Shown here in pieces: positions 62,177 to 64,000 of a stretch of DNA of 64,000 nucleotides; positions within the stretch are counted from its first letter, which is position 1; each line of letters starts with the position of its first letter. Source of the stretch: UBA3537 sp038138145 (lineage in GTDB: Bacteria > Bacteroidota > Bacteroidia > Flavobacteriales > Flavobacteriaceae); the NCBI GenBank assembly GCA_038138145.1, contig JAYQDD010000006.1, forward strand, positions 99,561 through 163,560, in the 5' to 3' direction. The notes under the pieces were generated by a model. It saw only the letters and a list, made by a program, of their open reading frames with translations. It did not search any database and was not told where the DNA came from. The position numbers were made by a program, and so were the translations under genes.

Positions 62177-62563
62177 ATGAACACCAAATCATTTCTCTTA
62201 TCGGGCATCGTAGGTGCCATTGTTTATTTTTTACTTGGCTGGTTATTTTACGGCGTGTTATTTACAGAACTACATGGTGATTCTGAGCCATGCATGTGGA
62301 TGATTGCTCTTGGCTGTTTGTTTATGGCGCTTTTGATTGCGCTCATTTTCAACCGCTGGGCCAACATCTCAACGTTTTCGACTGGGCTTAAAGCTGGTTT
62401 TGTCATTGGACTTCTCTACAGCTTGAGTATGTGTTTTTTCTGGTTCTCCAGTAAGTGTATTAGCACCGATTTTTTTATTACTATAGCTATTGAAACCATT
62501 TCTCTTGCTATTGTTGGTGGTGCCATTGGGGCTGCTAGTGGATTCTTTGAAAAAAAGGACTAG
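62177..62563 (+). CDS. Hypothetical four-helix membrane protein
   Basis: A 128-residue protein with four hydrophobic helices (about 5-30, 40-60, 72-92, 100-122) and little else. It looks like a conserved Bacteroidota membrane protein with no characterised role. It begins 24 nt after a -7 box and is followed, after 72 bp, by xerC. Confidence 0.65.
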   Translation: MNTKSFLLSGIVGAIVYFLLGWLFYGVLFTELHGDSEPCMWMIALGCLFMALLIALIFNRWANISTFSTGLKAGFVIGLLYSLSMCFFWFSSKCISTDFFITIAIETISLAIVGGAIGAASGFFEKKD

Positions 62564-62635
62564 TCGTCGTAAACCTATAAGATAATCAGCAAAAGCTATT
62601 GAATTTTTTGTATCTTAGGGTACTAATAGCACCCT

Positions 62636-63526
62636 ATGTCCATTCAGTCTTTTGTTGATTATCTTTCTTTAGAAAAAAACTATGCTGCACATACCGTTGC
62701 GGCCTATCGCAAGGATGTAGAAGACTTTCGGTCCTTCTTGTTGACGAACTTTTCTGACGACAATTTAGCGGAAGTAAATTATGCCCAAATTAGAAGTTGG
62801 ATTATTAAGCTTGTCGATAGTGGATTGAGTAATCGGTCCATAAACCGAAAAACGTCCTCGTTGAATACCTATTATAAATTTTTAATAAAAATAGGCGATG
62901 TTGCACATTCACCTTTGGCCAAACACAAAGCGTTGAAAGTTCAAAAAAAAGTACATATTCCTTTTTCTGAACAGGAAATAGAAGCGGTTTTAAATTCAGC
63001 AGCGACCCACGATTTTGAAGCCATGAGGAATAAACTTATTGTAGAGTTATTATATTCCACAGGATTGCGCCGCTCAGAGTTGATCAACCTAAAACTCAAA
63101 GATATCGATTTTGAACAACAGCAAATAAAAGTATTAGGCAAACGCAATAAAGAGCGCTACATTCCGTTATTAACTACAGTGCAACAAACCTTAAAATCTT
63201 ATCTTGAAATGCGCAAAGCTTTACCTCAAATCAAAACTCCTGATTTTCTTTTTTTGACCCAAAAAGGTGCTCAAATTTATGGCGCATTGGTGTACAGAAT
63301 CATCAACACCTATTTTTCTGAGGTTTCATCAAAAGTAAAAAAGAGTCCTCATATTTTACGGCATTCATTTGCAACACATTTGTTGAATCATGGGGCAGAC
63401 CTTAATGCAGTAAAAGAGCTTTTGGGGCATTCAAGTTTGGCTGCTACTCAAGTATACACACACAACAATATTTCGGAACTCAAAAAAGTGTATGCCAAGG
63501 CACACCCGAGACAAACAAAATTATAA
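62636..63526 (+). CDS. xerC: Tyrosine recombinase XerC
   Basis: A 296-residue site-specific recombinase. The N-terminal SAM-like core-binding domain is about 1-85, the catalytic domain about 105-290. The catalytic set is present: Arg145 (TGLRRSEL), the Lys of the beta-hairpin, HILRHSFATH (HxxR), the LGHSS His and nucleophile Tyr274 (TQVYTH). It resolves chromosome dimers at dif with XerD. The placement ahead of hpf and tRNA genes is common to the phylum, so it is the housekeeping enzyme and not a mobile-element integrase. Confidence 0.93.
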   Translation: MSIQSFVDYLSLEKNYAAHTVAAYRKDVEDFRSFLLTNFSDDNLAEVNYAQIRSWIIKLVDSGLSNRSINRKTSSLNTYYKFLIKIGDVAHSPLAKHKALKVQKKVHIPFSEQEIEAVLNSAATHDFEAMRNKLIVELLYSTGLRRSELINLKLKDIDFEQQQIKVLGKRNKERYIPLLTTVQQTLKSYLEMRKALPQIKTPDFLFLTQKGAQIYGALVYRIINTYFSEVSSKVKKSPHILRHSFATHLLNHGADLNAVKELLGHSSLAATQVYTHNNISELKKVYAKAHPRQTKL

Positions 63527-63546
63527 TTAATTAAAATTTATCCGTT

Positions 63547-63852
63547 ATGAAAGTAAATATCCAGTCCATCAATTTTAATATTGATCAAAAACTAAGCGCC
63601 TTCATTCAAAAACGAATGAATAAACTTGATTTGTTTTATGATAAAATAATCAAGTCAGACGTATTTCTTAAGGTAGAAAATACTTCAGAAAAGGAGAACA
63701 AAATATTTGAGGCCAAGCTTTCGGTTCCAGGAGATAGTCTGGTCGTAAAGAAAAAATGTAAAAGCTTTGAAGAGGGTGTAGATACAGCGGTTCATATATT
63801 GGAACGCCAGCTGAAAAAACGAAAAGAAAAAATACGTCAACAAACCTCATAA
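63547..63852 (+). CDS. hpf: Ribosome hibernation-promoting factor / RaiA
   Basis: A 101-residue short HPF/YfiA family protein that binds idle ribosomes and stabilises 100S or inactive 70S particles in stationary phase. MKVNIQSINFNIDQKLSAFIQKRMNKLD starts the family, followed by KSDVFLKVENTSEKENKIFEAKLSVPGDSLVVKK in conserved fragments and a basic C-terminal helix. The length is the short form (no dimerisation domain). It starts 20 bp after xerC and precedes the tRNA promoter. Confidence 0.92.
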   Translation: MKVNIQSINFNIDQKLSAFIQKRMNKLDLFYDKIIKSDVFLKVENTSEKENKIFEAKLSVPGDSLVVKKKCKSFEEGVDTAVHILERQLKKRKEKIRQQTS

Positions 63853-63870
63853 AAATATTCAAAAAAATGT

Positions 63871-63900
63871 TTTGAAACCAAAAAAATATATATACCTTTG
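63871..63900 (+). promoter_or_regulatory. Promoter of the tRNA-Thr transcript
   Basis: TTTG (63871-63874) and TACCTTTG (63893-63900) with an 18-nt gap fit the Bacteroidota consensus best of all candidates here. Predicted start of transcription is near 63905. Confidence 0.7.
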
Positions 63901-63901
63901 C

Positions 63902-63929
63902 AGTCCGTTAGAAATAGCGGGCTTTTTTT
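63902..63929 (+). terminator. Hairpin with T-run in the tRNA leader (terminator-like)
   Basis: AGTCCGTTA (63902-63910) and TAGCGGGCT (63915-63923) form a 9-bp stem with two G-U pairs and a GAAA loop, followed by TTTTTTT. It has the form of an intrinsic terminator but stands between promoter and tRNA, where it would end transcription before the tRNA. It may be an attenuator, a processing signal or chance. Confidence 0.5.
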
Positions 63930-63950
63930 ATGTGCAAAAAACATTAAAAA

Positions 63951-64000
63951 GCCGATGTAGCTCAGCTGGCTAGAGCAGCTGATTTGTAATCAGCAGGTCG
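63951..64000 (+). tRNA. tRNA-Thr (TGT), 5' part
   Basis: The first 50 nt of a tRNA: GCCGATG acceptor strand, TAGCTCAGCTGG D arm, and an anticodon stem GCTGA/TCAGC with loop TTTGTAA, anticodon TGT for threonine. The gene is cut by the window's end before the T arm. In this phylum it usually opens a tRNA group (Thr, Tyr, Gly) ahead of tuf. Confidence 0.92.

Noticed and set aside
62636..63526. Integrase of a mobile element next to a tRNA gene
   Set aside because: The recombinase is XerC by sequence and sits in the common xerC-hpf-tRNA neighbourhood. There is no cargo, no att-like repeat and the tRNA is on its far side.
1..64000. CRISPR arrays, insertion sequences, prophage, toxin-antitoxin or defence gene groups
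   Set aside because: I looked for repeats with regular spacing, transposase motifs and defence-type genes on both strands and found none.

Overview
The window is chromosomal DNA of a member of the Flavobacteriia (phylum Bacteroidota), most likely a Flavobacteriaceae. The evidence is AT-rich sequence, near-absence of Shine-Dalgarno sites, promoter-like TAnnTTTG boxes, many lipoproteins with a Bacteroidota-style N-terminus, a type III glutamine synthetase next to a eukaryotic-type (GSII) one, and family-typical gene sets (DUF1343, DUF2851, DUF4136, DUF4920, MnmD, an EptA-like transferase). Both edges cut a gene: surE at the left and a tRNA-Thr at the right. I see no insertion sequence, prophage, integron, CRISPR array or defence island; this is mostly core genome.

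Layout. 1-9.5 kb: surE (partial), tail-specific protease, a peptide-type ABC permease, urocanase with a small Cys-rich partner, an ACC-deaminase/D-cysteine-desulfhydrase-like PLP enzyme, a glucosaminidase-LysM lipoprotein and hemL. 9.5-18.6 kb: a small lipoprotein, a PAS/LOV-like protein broken by an in-frame amber codon, divergent GSII and GSIII, a PurM-like AIR synthase, prfA, pyrF, and a thioredoxin-like gene also broken by an in-frame amber codon. 18.6-29 kb: an OmpA protein with internal repeats, an Lrp regulator, crcB, an M49 dipeptidyl peptidase, a MazG-like pyrophosphatase, ilvE, mnmD and a TIGR01777 epimerase. 29-38.9 kb: grpE-dnaJ, an ABC exporter pair, a sigma-54-type response regulator without a DNA-binding domain, an M28 peptidase, kdsA and typA/bipA. 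38.9-45 kb: a small surface-polysaccharide locus (flippase, phosphoethanolamine-transferase-like sulfatase, two glycosyltransferases and the decayed stump of a third) and ftsE. 45-58 kb: a large TPR protein coupled to an outer-membrane beta-barrel protein, a methyltransferase, a Cys-cluster protein, a sterol-desaturase-like protein, a NamZ-like muramidase, a LolE-like permease, a cysteine synthase, DUF2851, a PspC-like protein and a K+ channel. 58-64 kb: a sodium:alanine symporter, a helix-hairpin-helix protein, an acyl-CoA dehydrogenase, rpsU, a small membrane protein, xerC, raiA/hpf and the start of a tRNA gene.

Functional themes are nitrogen assimilation (two glutamine synthetases, urocanase), envelope biogenesis and turnover (kdsA, glucosaminidase, muramidase, OmpA, LolE-like, FtsE, TPR and barrel), proteostasis (Prc, GrpE/DnaJ, M49 and M28 peptidases) and translation (prfA, bS21, HPF, BipA, MnmD, tRNA). 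The points most worth a second look are the two genes split by single in-frame TAG codons, the unusually strong Shine-Dalgarno of rpsU in an otherwise SD-poor window, the terminator-like hairpin between promoter and tRNA at the right edge, a group of promoter boxes placed so that the transcripts would be leaderless, the GlnA-II/GlnA-III divergent pair, and the coupled TPR/beta-barrel genes. I did not find a clear new multi-gene system.
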